A stretch of 32,170 nt of DNA, taken from NCBI RefSeq assembly GCF_009910845.1, contig NZ_SIJB01000067.1, positions 1 to 32,170 of the forward strand. Direction: 5' to 3'. The position numbers were made by a program, and so were the translations under genes. The notes under the pieces were generated by a model, which was not told the origin of the DNA, searched no databases, and worked only from the letters and a program-made list of their open reading frames with translations. Of this stretch, positions 31,905 to 32,170 are shown in pieces (within the stretch, counting starts at the first letter, position 1; each line of letters begins with the position of its first letter). The stretch is from Chengkuizengella marina (GTDB lineage: Bacteria; Bacillota; Bacilli; Paenibacillales; KCTC-33759).

Positions 31905-32170
31905 TGTATTCACCCTTTGCAATTCTATAATTTGTCGATTAATTGTTTTTATATACATTTTAACACCCAGAAACAGTTTAGTTTATTGGGAAACTTTATT
32001 GTAAATCACGGTTATTATTTAATAGATTCTCTTTTATTAAAGCAACTTTTGGAAAATTATGTAATATATAATCAGGTTTTGTTCTTAAAACTTTACTTAA
32101 TACCCAAAAAGAACTCTTTTACACTTTTCAAAAGCCTCAATAATCCTTCATTAATGATATGGATATATAA
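31905..32170. other. Upstream region of the regulator
   Basis: No gene. A near-palindromic patch at about 31967-31994 (CCCAGAAACAGTTTAGTTTA, TTGGGAAAC) lies 60-90 bp before the start and could be an operator. No strong -35/-10 pair was identified. Confidence 0.25.

Overview
The window looks like chromosomal DNA of an AT-rich, endospore-forming member of the Bacillales. The Paenibacillaceae are the best guess, judging from gene content and order, and no search was possible. The core block at 16903-23802 carries sprT - (117-aa protein) - cmpA - tex - ndoA - ndoAI - alr - ydcC-like lipoprotein, an arrangement familiar from the ydcC-alr-ndoAI-ndoA...ydcI-cmpA-ydcK region of Bacillus subtilis. A germinant-receptor operon (B, A and C subunits) follows on the plus strand, and then an isochorismatase-family hydrolase.

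From left to right: (1) 1-7648 holds three tandem minus-strand paralogues, the first cut by the window edge. They encode large secreted proteins with a signal peptide, a beta-rich aerolysin-like-looking domain, an FN3-like domain and, in the two complete copies, eight beta/gamma-crystallin motifs. All three share the same promoter architecture. (2) 8054-14498 and 28773-29270 hold seven copies of a small cysteine-rich paralogue family (one with a nonsense codon), interleaved with a DUF962/Mpo1-like membrane protein and a patatin-like lipase. Each copy is an internal tandem duplication (CxCC-xx-P module plus a short beta-rich module). Each has the same upstream signal, a 9-bp box, 16 bp, then a (C/A)ATAnnnTA -10, which resembles a mother-cell sporulation promoter. 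An eighth copy of that signal has no gene behind it. (3) 13208-15380 is a scar zone with an IS3 OrfA relic, a possible terminase relic, and degenerate copies of tRNA-Leu and tRNA-Glu ends beside the intact genes. (4) 14961-16884 holds four tRNAs (Leu-GAG, Glu-TTC, Ser-GCT, Asn-GTT) flanking a secreted copper-amine-oxidase-N-domain protein. (5) 17k-28k is the core block and germination operon. (6) 29.3-29.8 kb is a small graveyard of mobile-element pieces, including a tyrosine-recombinase tail. (7) 30524-31904 is an RRNPP-type regulator (XRE helix-turn-helix plus TPR-like repeats) followed after 4 nt by a 35-codon gene for a secreted peptide. This looks like an unrecognised peptide quorum-sensing pair.

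Sporulation is the common thread. It covers cmpA (cortex), the ydcC-like lipoprotein behind a possible SigE-like promoter, the germinant receptor behind a SigG-like promoter, and the cysteine-rich family behind SigK/SigE-like promoters. A spore-surface role for the cysteine-rich family is an inference from promoters and cysteine content, not from recognised homology. Peptide signalling at the right edge would fit systems that time sporulation or prophage decisions, but its targets cannot be seen here.
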